DNA of 43,986 nt from Muribaculaceae bacterium. Its GTDB lineage: Bacteria; Bacteroidota; Bacteroidia; Bacteroidales; Muribaculaceae. The notes under the pieces were generated by a model. It was not told the origin of the DNA and did not search any database. It saw nothing but the letters and a program-made list of their open reading frames with translations. The first letter of the stretch is position 1, and each line of letters begins with the position of its first letter. Shown here in pieces: positions 25,118-34,100 of this stretch. The translations under genes and the position numbers were made by a program. The DNA lies in NCBI GenBank assembly GCA_017405965.1, contig JAFQZK010000028.1:1-43986 (forward strand), in the 5' to 3' direction.

Positions 25118-25204
25118 GTTCATTACGGCAATCTGCCTGATATCTTCGTGGCTTTTCCCTCAGGTCAGCCAGTCGGTGTATTGCGGGCCTGTGGCCCGCA
25201 TCTG

Positions 25205-25822
25205 CTAGTACTCGTTGTACAGGTTGATGTACTCCATGATGTTGTCGATGGCCTCCTGGCGCATGTCGAGGTGGAGCGATCCGTCGTGCAGCACGTTGGC
25301 CACAATCTTGTGAATCTTGCTCCAGTCGCTGTCGAGATAGACCTGGGCATCGATGAGCGCCGAGATGAGCGCGACACTGAAGCTCTTCTTCTTGTTTTTC
25401 TTCACGGCCAAGTGGCCCATTTCACTTGCAGCAGTGACGTCAAAGTAATTGCTCATCGCCTTGGCATAGGCATACACGGCCAGCGTGCCGGCGTCAAGTT
25501 TCTTGACCAGTTTCTTCTCGGTCTTGACGTTATAGCGGCCCATCAGGTATTGCTCCAGTTGTGCACCCACGGTAGTGCCGTCAAAGTTCCAACCTATCTT
25601 GTTGATGACCGCGAGGCGCACATCCACCGGCTCGTTCTTGTTGGTCAGGAAACTGAGCAGTGTCGTCGGGATGTCATACTGCATCTCCTCAGATGCCATC
25701 TGCACCATGGGGTGGTCTGAGTAGGCGTTGGCAAAGTGCGTTGAAGTCAACGGCGAATCGGCCCACGCGGCGGTAAAAGCCATCAGTAATGCAATTGCAG
25801 TCAGTAATCGTTTCATAGTCAT
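25205..25822 (-). CDS. Secreted protein of unknown function
   Basis: 205 aa with a clear signal peptide (MKRLLTAIALLMAFTAAWA) when started at the internal ATG at 25816; the annotated longest start adds Met-Thr. The mature part is alpha-helical, with a possible HEAT-like pattern (VDVRLAVINKIGW, LDMRQEAIDNIMEYINLY). No cysteines or catalytic motifs are visible. It probably acts in the periplasm. A TATCTTTG -7 box on the minus strand (complement of 25853-25860) precedes it, so it is likely transcribed alone. A GCGGGCC/GGCCCGC hairpin (25183-25199) lies past its stop. I do not recognise the family. Confidence 0.75.
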   Translation of the reverse strand: MTMKRLLTAIALLMAFTAAWADSPLTSTHFANAYSDHPMVQMASEEMQYDIPTTLLSFLTNKNEPVDVRLAVINKIGWNFDGTTVGAQLEQYLMGRYNVKTEKKLVKKLDAGTLAVYAYAKAMSNYFDVTAASEMGHLAVKKNKKKSFSVALISALIDAQVYLDSDWSKIHKIVANVLHDGSLHLDMRQEAIDNIMEYINLYNEY

Positions 25823-25886
25823 TTGTCGTTTTAAAGGTTGTTATTCTATCGGCAAAGATAATACAATTACTTAAATTGATGACGTT

Positions 25887-26972
25887 TTATGAGTTTTTCT
25901 TGTAACTCAGGACGGCCCAGGCGGCCATCACCGAGCCGATGCCCAGCAAGGCCAGCAGCTGGTGCCAGATGCTGGACAGCCCGCCGCCGCGAATAAAGAC
26001 CGTGCGCACCGCGTCGATGAAGTAGGACATCGGGTTGACGTAGGTCGTGGCATAGGCCCACGACGGCATCGAGCGGGTGGGGGTGAACAGGCCCGACAGC
26101 AACAGCATCATCACCACAAAGAACCACATCACGAAGATGGCCTGCTGCATCGTGTCGCTATAGTTGCTGATCATCAGCCCGAATGAACTCCAGAACAAGG
26201 CCAGCAGCAGCACGAGAAGGTAGATCAACGCCAAGGGCCCCACACAGGTGATGCCATATACCGCCCAAGCCAGCAGCAGACACACGGTGATGACAAACAG
26301 GGCGATGATCCAGTAAGGGATGAGTTTGGCAAGGATAAACGACCACTTGCTCACGGGGGTGACGTTGATCTGCTCGATGGTGCCCGCCTCTTTCTCGCCC
26401 ACGATGTTGAGCGCCGGCAGGAACCCCGTCATCAGCATCATCACGATGGCGAACAGGGCGGGAATCATGAACAGTTTGAAATTCAGGTTTTTGTTGTACA
26501 GGAACAGGGTGGACACGCGCGACTGCAAGGACGCGACGTCGGGATTGACATGGGCCGTGACAATCTGCGTCAGGTAGGCGCTGCCCATGGCCCCCTTGGT
26601 GCCGTTGACGGCGTTGGCTGCGATGAGCACCTGGGGCTGCTTGCCCAGCGTCATGTCGCGACTGTAGTCTTGTGGAATGACCATCACGACATCGGCACGC
26701 GATTTCTCGACCTCCTGCAGCGCATCGCGGTAGGTGGGTTGCTGGCCCTTGAAGATGAAGTAGTTGCTGGCCTCGATGCTGTGCACCAGTTGCTGCGACA
26801 GGGTTGAGCGGTCGTTGTCCACCACAGTGACCTTGATGTTCTTCACCTCCATGTTCATCACCCACGGCATGACACACATGATCATGATGGGGAACACGAC
26901 GATGAGTTTGGGCAGGAACGCGTTGCGGCGAATCTGCGTGAACTCTTTCTGTATGAGATACTTCAGTGTCAT
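25887..26972 (-). CDS. ABC-2 type efflux permease, second subunit (YbhR-like)
   Basis: Inner-membrane permease of 361 aa. One N-terminal helix (KLIVVFPIMIMCVMPWVMNM) is followed by a large periplasmic domain of about 140 residues, then five C-terminal helices, including the conserved amphipathic segment LPALNIVGEKEAGTIEQINVTPVSKWSFILAK. This is the ABC2_membrane_3 arrangement. It is the last gene of the minus-strand export operon, 12 nt behind its paralogous partner. Together they probably form a heterodimeric channel powered by the double-ATPase gene upstream. The substrate is unknown; drug-like compounds or lipids are typical for this family. Confidence 0.88.
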   Translation of the reverse strand: MTLKYLIQKEFTQIRRNAFLPKLIVVFPIMIMCVMPWVMNMEVKNIKVTVVDNDRSTLSQQLVHSIEASNYFIFKGQQPTYRDALQEVEKSRADVVMVIPQDYSRDMTLGKQPQVLIAANAVNGTKGAMGSAYLTQIVTAHVNPDVASLQSRVSTLFLYNKNLNFKLFMIPALFAIVMMLMTGFLPALNIVGEKEAGTIEQINVTPVSKWSFILAKLIPYWIIALFVITVCLLLAWAVYGITCVGPLALIYLLVLLLALFWSSFGLMISNYSDTMQQAIFVMWFFVVMMLLLSGLFTPTRSMPSWAYATTYVNPMSYFIDAVRTVFIRGGGLSSIWHQLLALLGIGSVMAAWAVLSYKKNS

Positions 26973-26984
26973 GGCTGTGAGGTG

Positions 26985-28043
26985 CTATTCGAGTCGTTTG
27001 TTGAACTTGGCCAGGGCGAGCGTCATCAGCAGGATGAGCATGCCCACGAGAATCAGAGCCTCACGGGCAACCTCCTTGATGCCCACACCCATAATCATGA
27101 GTTTGCGCATCGCCTCGATGTAGTAGCGGGGCGGGATGACAACCGATATCCACTGCAATACGCGAGGCATCGATTCCACCGGGAACAGCATGCCGCTAAG
27201 CATCACGATGGGCAACAGCAGCACCATGGCCGACAGCAGCAGCGCCACCAGCTGCGTCTTGGCGACATTGCTGATGAGCAGGCCCAGTGAGAGGGCCAGC
27301 AGGATGTAGATGATGGAAATGGCGATGATCCAGAAGAGCGAACCCACAAGCGGCACGCCCAGCACGAACCGCGCCATCAACAGGATGATAATCAGAATGA
27401 TAATAGCGAGCACAAGATAGGGTATCGCCTTGGCGATGATGATCATCAACGGCTTGACGGGCGAAACCAGCAGCACCTCCATCGTGCCCTTCTCCTTCTC
27501 GCGCACAATCGAGATGGAGGTCATCATCGCGCACACCAGCATCAGCAGCATACCCATGATGGCTGGCACGAAGTTGTAGGCCGACTTTAGCTGGGGATTA
27601 TAAAGCATTTTGGTGTTGACGGCGCCGCCGTCGGCGTTAAGCAGCACTGCGGTGGCATAGTTGGTCCACTGCTGCGCCATGTTGGGGTCGGCCCCATCGA
27701 CGATAAACTGGACGCCGCTGCGTTTGGAGGCAAAGTCCTGACCGAAGACGATGGCCATGTCGGCCTTCTGCCCGCGGATGACGCGCTCGGCGTCGCGGGG
27801 TGTGGCGACCACCTGGGTGATAGTGAAGTATTCTGATGCCGCTAACCGGTCCACCGCCTGCTGCGTGAGGTGGTCCATCGAGCTGGTTACCACCACGGTG
27901 CGCACGTTCTTCACGTCGGTGGTGATGGCAAAGCCGAAAATCAGCATCAGCACCAGCGGCATGCCGAAGAGGATGAGCATCGTGCGCTTGTCGCGCAGGA
28001 TGTGCTTCCCTTCCTTGATGACAAATGAAATGAACTGTTTCAT
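26985..28043 (-). CDS. ABC-2 type efflux permease, first subunit (YbhS-like)
   Basis: 352 aa with the same topology as the next gene: helix 1 at about 20-40 (MLILFGMPLVLMLIFGFAI), a periplasmic domain, then helices from about 165 on. The coupling motif VREKEKGTMEVLLVSPVKPLMIIIAK contacts the ATPase. The C-terminus has LSGMLFPVESMPRVLQWISVVIPPRYYIEA, typical of ABC2_membrane_3. It starts 12 nt after the ATPase stop, so it is translationally close-coupled. Confidence 0.9.
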   Translation of the reverse strand: MKQFISFVIKEGKHILRDKRTMLILFGMPLVLMLIFGFAITTDVKNVRTVVVTSSMDHLTQQAVDRLAASEYFTITQVVATPRDAERVIRGQKADMAIVFGQDFASKRSGVQFIVDGADPNMAQQWTNYATAVLLNADGGAVNTKMLYNPQLKSAYNFVPAIMGMLLMLVCAMMTSISIVREKEKGTMEVLLVSPVKPLMIIIAKAIPYLVLAIIILIIILLMARFVLGVPLVGSLFWIIAISIIYILLALSLGLLISNVAKTQLVALLLSAMVLLLPIVMLSGMLFPVESMPRVLQWISVVIPPRYYIEAMRKLMIMGVGIKEVAREALILVGMLILLMTLALAKFNKRLE

Positions 28044-28055
28044 GCCTCTAGAGTT

Positions 28056-29528
28056 TTAATCGCTACTGCGGGTGGCTTGCCGTGCCAGATAGGTGAACAC
28101 GTGGTCCATATCGGGCTGGTTAAACTTCTGTTTCAGCTCACCGGGGCTGCCGATGGCCTTGATCTTGCCATCCACCATGATGGAGATGCGGTCGCAGTAC
28201 TCGGCCTCGTCCATGTAGTGGGTGGTGACAAATACGGTGATGCCTCTGCCCGCAGCCTCATAGATGAGTTCCCAGAACTGGCGCCGTGTGGCGGGATCAA
28301 CACCGCCCGTGGGCTCGTCGAGGAAGACCACGCCCGGCTCGTGGAAGATGCTCACAGAGAAGGCCAGTTTCTGCTTCCAGCCCAGCGGCAAGGAGGCCAC
28401 GAGCGCGTCCTTGTGGTCGGAAAACTGCAGGCGGGCAAGCAGTTCGTCGGTCTTGCGGACGATTTCCTTGTCGTCCATGCCGTAGATGCCGGCGAACAGG
28501 CGGATGTTCTCGGCCACCGTCAGATCCTCGTAGAGCGAGAAACGCTGACTCATGTAGCCGATATGCTTCTTGATCTGCTCGTGCTCGGAGCGGATGTCGT
28601 AGCCTACCACGCGGCCCGTGCCGCTCGTGGGTTGGTTGAGGCCAGTTAGCATATGCATGGCCGTGGTTTTTCCCGCGCCGTTGGCACCGAGGAAACCGAA
28701 AATCTCGCCTCGCTTGACCGTGAAGCTGATGTCGTCAACGGCATGAAAAGAGCCGAAGGCCTTGACCAGGTGCTCCACCTCGATGACGTTCTCGGGTTCA
28801 TCGTGCTGCGACTGTGCCGTGGCATTGCCGTGTTCGATTCCTGGCGGGTTGAACACGTCGGCAAAGCGCGTCAGGATTTCGTCAGGGGTGCCGATACCGC
28901 GAATCCGCCCCTTGTCAAGGAAGGCCACGCGCTCGCAGCGGCGCACCTCGTCGAGGTACGGCGTCGATGCCACGATGGTGATATTGCGTTCCTTAAGGTT
29001 GCCGAGCATCTCCCAGAACTCTTTGCGCGACACGGGATCTACACCCGTGGTGGGCTCATCCAGGAAGAGCACGCTCGGCTGGTGCACCAGAGCGCACGAG
29101 AGGGCCAGTTTTTGTTTCATGCCTCCCGACAGCGCTCCCGCACGGCGGTTCTTGAAGCGCTCAATCTGGCTGTAGATGGCCTTGATGCTGTCGTAGCCTT
29201 CCTCGACCGTCGTGCCGAATAGGGTAGCAAAGAACTGCAGATTCTCCTCCACCGTCAGGTCCTCGTACAGCGAGAACTTGCCGGGCATGTAACCCACCCG
29301 TCGGCGGATGTCGGTCATCTGCCGCACCGCGTCAAAGCCCTCGACCGTCACCGTGCCCGAATCGGGCAACAGCAGGGTGCACAGGATGCGGTACAGCGAC
29401 GTTTTGCCGGCACCGTCGGGCCCGATGAGGCCGAAGACCTCACCCTTGCCCACGGTGAACGACACGTCGTCAAGCGCTTTGACAGCCCCATAGGACTTGG
29501 ACACGTTGTTAACCTCAATCGCGTTCAT
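28056..29528 (-). CDS. Tandem-domain ABC transporter ATPase (YbhF-like)
   Basis: 490 aa with two nucleotide-binding domains in one chain. NBD1 has Walker A GPDGAGKTS, signature LSGGMKQKL and Walker B VLFLDEPTTGVDP. NBD2 (from about 245) has Walker A GANGAGKTT, the variant signature SLPLGWKQKL in place of LSGGQ, and Walker B VVFLDEPTGGVDP, followed by the H-loop FVTTHYMDE. The degenerate LPLGW signature in the second half is characteristic of YbhF-type exporters. It powers the two ABC-2 permeases downstream. A 52-nt gap with TCTAGA-rich sequence separates it from the adaptor gene. Confidence 0.93.
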   Translation of the reverse strand: MNAIEVNNVSKSYGAVKALDDVSFTVGKGEVFGLIGPDGAGKTSLYRILCTLLLPDSGTVTVEGFDAVRQMTDIRRRVGYMPGKFSLYEDLTVEENLQFFATLFGTTVEEGYDSIKAIYSQIERFKNRRAGALSGGMKQKLALSCALVHQPSVLFLDEPTTGVDPVSRKEFWEMLGNLKERNITIVASTPYLDEVRRCERVAFLDKGRIRGIGTPDEILTRFADVFNPPGIEHGNATAQSQHDEPENVIEVEHLVKAFGSFHAVDDISFTVKRGEIFGFLGANGAGKTTAMHMLTGLNQPTSGTGRVVGYDIRSEHEQIKKHIGYMSQRFSLYEDLTVAENIRLFAGIYGMDDKEIVRKTDELLARLQFSDHKDALVASLPLGWKQKLAFSVSIFHEPGVVFLDEPTGGVDPATRRQFWELIYEAAGRGITVFVTTHYMDEAEYCDRISIMVDGKIKAIGSPGELKQKFNQPDMDHVFTYLARQATRSSD

Positions 29529-29580
29529 TGCCTGTGTTGTTTATCTAGACAATTTAGAGATTCTAGATAATCTGGAGTTT

Positions 29581-30558
29581 CTAGAACTTCACTTCCCCGT
29601 ACATGCCGATTTTCACATAGCCGTCGTTCTGGATGGCAATCTTGACGGCATAGACCAGGTCGGCCCGCTCGTCATCGGTCAGGATGGTCTTGGGGGTGAA
29701 TTCCGAGCGGCTGGAAATCCAGGTGATGGTGCCGGGATACTCCTTCTTCTTGCCGTCGCCGTAATCGGCAAACACCTTGCACGTCTGGCCCACCTTGATG
29801 TTCTGCAGTTGGGCCGAGGTGACATAGGCACGGATAAACATCTGCTCCACATCAGCCATCTTGAACAGCGGCTTGCCCGTTGAGACGAACTCACCCTGCT
29901 CGACATACTTCTCCAGCACGGTGCCTCTATAGGGTGCCACGATATCGGCATTGGCGATCTGGTCATCGAGTTGGCGCTGCTGGGCATCGATACCGGCCAC
30001 TTGAGCGTCGATACCGTCCATCTGGGCACCGATGCCCTTGCCCTGTTCGGCGAGGGCGGCATTGGCACTGCGTATCTGGTCACGGGTGGCCTCCAGTTGG
30101 CGGTTCAACACCTTAATCTGGTTGTCGATGTCGTCGAGCTGTTTGCGCGGCACGGCACCGTCCTTGACCAGCTCGGCATAGCGCTGGCGTTCCCGTTGGG
30201 CATTGGCAATCTGCTGCTGGATGGACGAGAGTTGCTTGTTCAGGTCCAGTTGCTGGCTGCTGGCTGCCGACCGGTTGGACGACAGTTGCCGTTTGCTGGC
30301 AGCGAGTTGCCCGCGCTGGGTCTCGAGCTGTTGTTTCTGGAGTACCAGTTGATAGGTGTCGATGCGTCCCACCTGGGTGCCGCCCTCGATGGTTTGGCCC
30401 TCGGTGACGTCAAAGGACTTCAACTCACCCGTCGCCTTAGCCGAAATGGTCACCTCGGTGGCCTCGAATGTCCCCGTGGCGTCAAATGCCTTCTCCTTCT
30501 TGCCGCAAGCGGTCATCACCATCAATGCCACGCTTGCCATGATTATTGACTTTTTCAT
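29581..30558 (-). CDS. HlyD-family periplasmic adaptor (YbhG-like lipoprotein)
   Basis: Membrane-fusion protein of 325 aa linking the ABC-2 pump to TolC. The N-terminus is a lipoprotein signal (ASVALMVMTACGKK; Cys18 would be lipidated). A lipoyl-like half (VTISAKATGELKSFDVTEGQTI) is followed by a long Gln-rich coiled-coil hairpin (about 75-195) and the second lipoyl half (DADIVAPYRGTVLEKYVEQGEFV-like region), then a beta-barrel domain. Size and order fit YbhG. It is second in the operon, 15 nt behind the TolC gene. Confidence 0.92.
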   Translation of the reverse strand: MKKSIIMASVALMVMTACGKKEKAFDATGTFEATEVTISAKATGELKSFDVTEGQTIEGGTQVGRIDTYQLVLQKQQLETQRGQLAASKRQLSSNRSAASSQQLDLNKQLSSIQQQIANAQRERQRYAELVKDGAVPRKQLDDIDNQIKVLNRQLEATRDQIRSANAALAEQGKGIGAQMDGIDAQVAGIDAQQRQLDDQIANADIVAPYRGTVLEKYVEQGEFVSTGKPLFKMADVEQMFIRAYVTSAQLQNIKVGQTCKVFADYGDGKKKEYPGTITWISSRSEFTPKTILTDDERADLVYAVKIAIQNDGYVKIGMYGEVKF

Positions 30559-30573
30559 CGTTATGCTGTTTGG

Positions 30574-31839
30574 TTAGTTGTTCGTTGTGTATTTCAGATC
30601 ATACATCTGCTTGAGCATTTCTATCTCGTGGATGGACTGCTGAACGCGGGCGGCATTCTCGCTGTAGATGTCGCGCACCAGGTCGATCACGTCGATGATG
30701 CCGTGCGAGAGTTTGGACTCGGCAGCCTTGCGCACTTGCTGTCGCAGGGCGATGATCTCCTCGTCCTGGGCCATAAGCTTGCGGTAGCGGTCGATGGCTT
30801 CGTTCTGCTGCATCTGCTCCAGACGGTTGTTGAACAGGAAGACCTCGCGCTGGTTCTCGGCCGTCTCTCGCTGCAGCTGCACCTTGGCCTTGTCGTTGTG
30901 GTGGGTGTATAGGGCGCCGATGTTCCAGGTCAGGCGGGCTCCCACCATACCGTTCCATGACCAGTTGTGTCTCATCATGTCCTTGAACATGTTGTAGCCG
31001 GGGTAGCCGTAGAAGCCCTGGGCGAATACACCCAAGCGGGGTAACAGGGCGCTCTTGAGGGCGCGGTCCTGGGCATCGGCGAGCCGCAGTTGGCTGTCGA
31101 TGAGCCGCAACTCGGGACGGTTATTGCCACCGGTGGCATCCACCGCTGCAGGCTTGACCACATGGTCCATCTCAATGCCGCAGAAGGTGCCCAGCATGGC
31201 CATCAGCACGCGGCGCTGCGACTCCAGCGTTGTCATCTGCTGGGCAACGTTCAGGCGCTCGGCGGTGACGTTGTTCAGGTCACACTCGGCGGCAGTGCCG
31301 TGCTTGACCATCGATGTGAGTTTCTTCTCGCTGGCAGCGAGTTGCTCCTGCAGGTCGTTGTTGAGGCGTATCTGGTCATCGAGCAGCAATAGCCCGAAGT
31401 ACATCTCGTTGACACGCTGGCGCACGCGGTACAGGTCCACGTCGAGCTGTGCCTGCTGCACGGCACCCTGTTCACGGGCCACTTGCTTCTGGGCACTGAT
31501 GGCACCGCCGTCGAAAACCGTCTGCTGCAGGTCAAGCCCCACGCGGTATTGGTCCTTGGACAGGCCCTTCATCTCGATGCCCATCTGCTGCAACATTCCC
31601 GTCATTTCGTCGGGCCATGCCGCCACGGCGCTCTGGTAGGTCGCCTGGGCGGTCGCCGACAGTTGAGGCAACCATCCTTTCTGAATGTTGGCGACGGTGA
31701 GGTCGGTCGTGCGGGCAATGAGGTCGTGTTGGGCGATGAGCGGATAATTGCGCTCGGCGGCCTGCTGACACTCGTCGAGCGTCTGTGCTGCGGCACTGAG
31801 TGTTATGAATGCGATAATGGTGAATATTAATCGTTTCAT
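30574..31839 (-). CDS. TolC-family outer-membrane efflux protein
   Basis: 421 aa. A signal peptide (LIFTIIAFITLSAAA) precedes two OEP repeats with long helices: LDECQQAAERNYPLIAQHDL, then LQQTVFDGGAISAQKQVARE, and in the second repeat RLTWNIGALYTHHNDKAKVQLQRE. It forms the trimeric outer-membrane channel for the ABC pump encoded downstream. First gene of the operon; its promoter carries a palindrome and is divergent from an AraC-type regulator, the likely controller. Confidence 0.92.
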   Translation of the reverse strand: MKRLIFTIIAFITLSAAAQTLDECQQAAERNYPLIAQHDLIARTTDLTVANIQKGWLPQLSATAQATYQSAVAAWPDEMTGMLQQMGIEMKGLSKDQYRVGLDLQQTVFDGGAISAQKQVAREQGAVQQAQLDVDLYRVRQRVNEMYFGLLLLDDQIRLNNDLQEQLAASEKKLTSMVKHGTAAECDLNNVTAERLNVAQQMTTLESQRRVLMAMLGTFCGIEMDHVVKPAAVDATGGNNRPELRLIDSQLRLADAQDRALKSALLPRLGVFAQGFYGYPGYNMFKDMMRHNWSWNGMVGARLTWNIGALYTHHNDKAKVQLQRETAENQREVFLFNNRLEQMQQNEAIDRYRKLMAQDEEIIALRQQVRKAAESKLSHGIIDVIDLVRDIYSENAARVQQSIHEIEMLKQMYDLKYTTNN

Positions 31840-31857
31840 ATCCTTGTAGTTTGGTTT

Positions 31858-31895
31858 GATATCGCAAAATTAATGCGATATCGTATAGCAGCAAA
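31858..31895 (-). promoter_or_regulatory. Promoter and operator-like palindrome of the export operon
   Basis: On the minus strand, TTTG (complement of 31892-31895), 19 nt, TAATTTTG (complement of 31865-31872). The -7 box is embedded in a perfect inverted repeat, GATATCGCA (31858-31866), 7 nt, TGCGATATC (31874-31882). A protein bound there would cover the promoter. Confidence 0.7.
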
Positions 31896-31946
31896 TATCT
31901 AAAGCAGGGAAATAATGTCCTATTTGTACAAAAAATGCGAGAATTC

Positions 31947-31976
31947 TTGTTGTTTGGTGGTATTTGATTATCTTTG
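31947..31976 (+). promoter_or_regulatory. Promoter of the AraC-type regulator
   Basis: TTG (31947-31949), 19 nt, TATCTTTG (31969-31976). Transcription would start near 31982, so the ATG at 31964 cannot be the start and the ATG at 31997 is chosen. Confidence 0.65.
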
Positions 31977-31996
31977 CGTTCAAAAAGCATGGATTT

Positions 31997-32887
31997 ATGG
32001 CAGAAATGAGACAATTAAATCTTACCCAACTCAAACAACTCATCGAGGGTAAAGATGAAGATTTGGCCAACAACTACATCTCGCGCAACCTGGCTGTTGC
32101 GCGCAACGTGCGCCTGAGTCTGATTGTGGAGCAGATTAGAGACCAGCCCACGCTCATGCCCGAGATGCGAATTCTCATTATCAAGAACGGCTGGGCAGAG
32201 CCCGTCATCAACATGATGGAACGGCATTTCGAGACTGGTGACCTCGTGTTTCTGGGCACCAACGGCATTCTCCAGTACAAGGACGCTTCGAGCGATGTCC
32301 AAGGCATCGGCTTGTCGATCAGCGACGAGTTGTTCTCGTTGGCTATCGGCAATCGCATCCCGCAGGCGTTCGACGGCCACTTGCGCCATTTCCAGCTTCA
32401 CTTGCAACCCGAGGAGCAGGAATACCTGGACCAGCTGCACCTGATGCTTTACCGACACTTGCGCCAGCAGGATGGCAGCAGCCAGGTCACGCTCCACCTG
32501 GTGAGCGCCTTCCTGTGGTATGTGGACCACCTGTGGAGCCGGCATGAGCAGACCTACCGCCAGAGCCAGTCACGCGAACAGCGCCTGTTCACCGACTTCA
32601 TTCAATTGGTTAGCGAGTTTGCTCCTGAGCATCACACCATCGATTTCTATGCCTCACGCCTGTGCCTTACTCCACGTTATATGAGCACTATCGTTCGGCA
32701 AGTGAGTGGCAAAAGTGCCAAGCAGTGGATCGACGATGCGCTGGTCACTCGCATCATAATTGCGCTCAAGCACACCGACAAGTCGGTCGCCCGCATCTGT
32801 GATGAAATGAATTTCCCCAATCCTTCCTTCCTCACCAAATTCTTCAAACGCATGACTGGCCAAACCCCGAGCCAGTTCCGCCAATAA
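31997..32887 (+). CDS. AraC-family transcriptional regulator
   Basis: 296 aa from the chosen start (MAEMRQLN); an upstream in-frame ATG at 31964 overlaps the -7 box. The N-terminal ~190 residues are an effector/dimerisation region with an AraC-like beta-rich part. The C-terminal ~100 residues carry the two AraC helix-turn-helices: TIDFYASRLCLTPRYMSTIVRQVSG, then SVARICDEMNFPNPSFLTKFFKRMTGQTPSQFR. It is divergent from the TolC/HlyD/ABC operon with a 157-nt shared control region, so it probably regulates that operon in response to the exported compound (inference). Confidence 0.92.
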   Translation: MAEMRQLNLTQLKQLIEGKDEDLANNYISRNLAVARNVRLSLIVEQIRDQPTLMPEMRILIIKNGWAEPVINMMERHFETGDLVFLGTNGILQYKDASSDVQGIGLSISDELFSLAIGNRIPQAFDGHLRHFQLHLQPEEQEYLDQLHLMLYRHLRQQDGSSQVTLHLVSAFLWYVDHLWSRHEQTYRQSQSREQRLFTDFIQLVSEFAPEHHTIDFYASRLCLTPRYMSTIVRQVSGKSAKQWIDDALVTRIIIALKHTDKSVARICDEMNFPNPSFLTKFFKRMTGQTPSQFRQ

Positions 32888-33045
32888 TTCTGCGCCTACG
32901 ACGCCTGATTGGTGCAATATTGTGCTTACTTGTATTCCTTCATACCATTTGCAATAGTCCTCTAAGTACTACTGATTTTATTAGAAATTGGCCCATCATC
33001 ATTGATTTGTGAATATAAATATGGAACAACAGCATGGAAAATCAT

Positions 33046-33053
33046 TATATTTG
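33046..33053 (+). promoter_or_regulatory. -7 promoter box
   Basis: TATATTTG fits TAnnTTTG; no clear -33 box was found. It lies about 70 nt before the likely original ATG (33124) of the following gene. The rest of the 32888-33123 gap shows no gene. Confidence 0.5.
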
Positions 33054-33150
33054 CAGAAATTCAAAATATAACTCCAACTTTTTATCATTTGTTTTAACTG
33101 TTATCTCTAAAAACCTTACTATTATGATCAAATAAACATTTTTCAAGATT

Positions 33151-34008
33151 GTGTTTATTGTGTGCCTGATGACAATGCCTTTCATGGCTATGGCTGATGA
33201 CTATCCACGCGGTGATTGCAGCCAAGATGGTCAGGTGAATGTCACCGATGTGACCATGCTGATCAATTACCTGATGAGTAACACCTGGCCGGGTGAATCA
33301 AATTACAGTATCTATACCGTCAATGGTGTTTCATTCAAGATGGTGAAAGTATATGGCGGCTCATTCATGATGGGCGCTATGGAAGGTGACAATGCTGCTT
33401 ACAACGACGAAAAACCGGCTCATCAGGTTTATGTTAAAGACTTCTCTATCTGTGAGACCGAAGTAACTCAAGCCCTGTGGGAGGCTGTGATGGGCACAAA
33501 TCCGAGTCCGTACAATGACGACCCGAATTGCCCTGTAGAGAGTGTTTCATGGTTTGATGCTCAAACTTTTATCGCTAAGCTGAACTTAATGACCGGCAAA
33601 TCATTCCGCTTGCCCACCGAGGCCGAGTGGGAATTTGCTGCCCGTGGAGGTGTCTATAGCCAAGGCTATCTGTATTCAGGCAGCAATAATCTTGCCGAGG
33701 TGGGATGGTACTCGAGCAATTGCTCTGTCAACGGCGTTCGCAGGACACATCCCGTTGGCACCTTGGCTCCTAACAAATTAGGACTCTACGACATGTGCGG
33801 TAACGTGTGGGAGGTTTGTGTTGACCGATATGATGCAAGTTATTATAGCATTTCCCCCGTGGATAATCCTTCGGGACCGTCAACAGGAAGCGAAGTAGTC
33901 TTTCATGGAGGAAGCTGGTACAATGATGTCACGAGATGTCGCAGCACCTACCGTGACCATGGCGGCTTCTCTGAAAAGTCCCACGCTGGCCTGCGCCTCG
34001 CCATGTAA
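33151..34008 (+). CDS. Secreted SUMF1/FGE-like domain protein with one dockerin-like repeat; stop codon in signal peptide
   Basis: The open frame starts only at a GTG (285 aa). The natural ATG is at 33124, but its fourth codon is TAA (33133-33135); read through, the frame gives a normal signal peptide (MIK-stop-TFFKIVFIVC... MAMA). A single dockerin-like loop follows (GDCSQDGQVNVTDVTML), then a formylglycine-generating-enzyme-like domain (FKMVKVYGGSFMMGAMEGD, ETEVTQALWEAVMG, FRLPTEAEWEFAARGG, LGLYDMCGNVWEV, GLRLAM). The two copper-binding cysteines of true FGEs are not both present; only CRS remains. It may be a fresh pseudogene or be translated from GTG without the basic n-region. A terminator follows. 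Confidence 0.7.
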   Translation: MFIVCLMTMPFMAMADDYPRGDCSQDGQVNVTDVTMLINYLMSNTWPGESNYSIYTVNGVSFKMVKVYGGSFMMGAMEGDNAAYNDEKPAHQVYVKDFSICETEVTQALWEAVMGTNPSPYNDDPNCPVESVSWFDAQTFIAKLNLMTGKSFRLPTEAEWEFAARGGVYSQGYLYSGSNNLAEVGWYSSNCSVNGVRRTHPVGTLAPNKLGLYDMCGNVWEVCVDRYDASYYSISPVDNPSGPSTGSEVVFHGGSWYNDVTRCRSTYRDHGGFSEKSHAGLRLAM

Positions 34009-34046
34009 TGCTTATTGGCATTCAGTTGACAATTAATCCAAAAAAG

Positions 34047-34080
34047 AAAGGTTGAAGGCCTAGCGCCTCCAACCTTTTTT
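34047..34080 (+). terminator. Rho-independent terminator
   Basis: AAAGGTTGAAGGC (34047-34059) pairs with GCCTCCAACCTTT (34065-34077) with one mismatch, ending in a six-T run. The A-rich left flank makes it able to work in both directions. Confidence 0.88.
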
Positions 34081-34100
34081 AATGTGAATCTCGCTTAAGA

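Noticed and set aside
31964-31996. Upstream ATG of the AraC-type regulator as the true start
   Set aside because: It overlaps the -7 box at 31969-31976 and would precede the transcription start.
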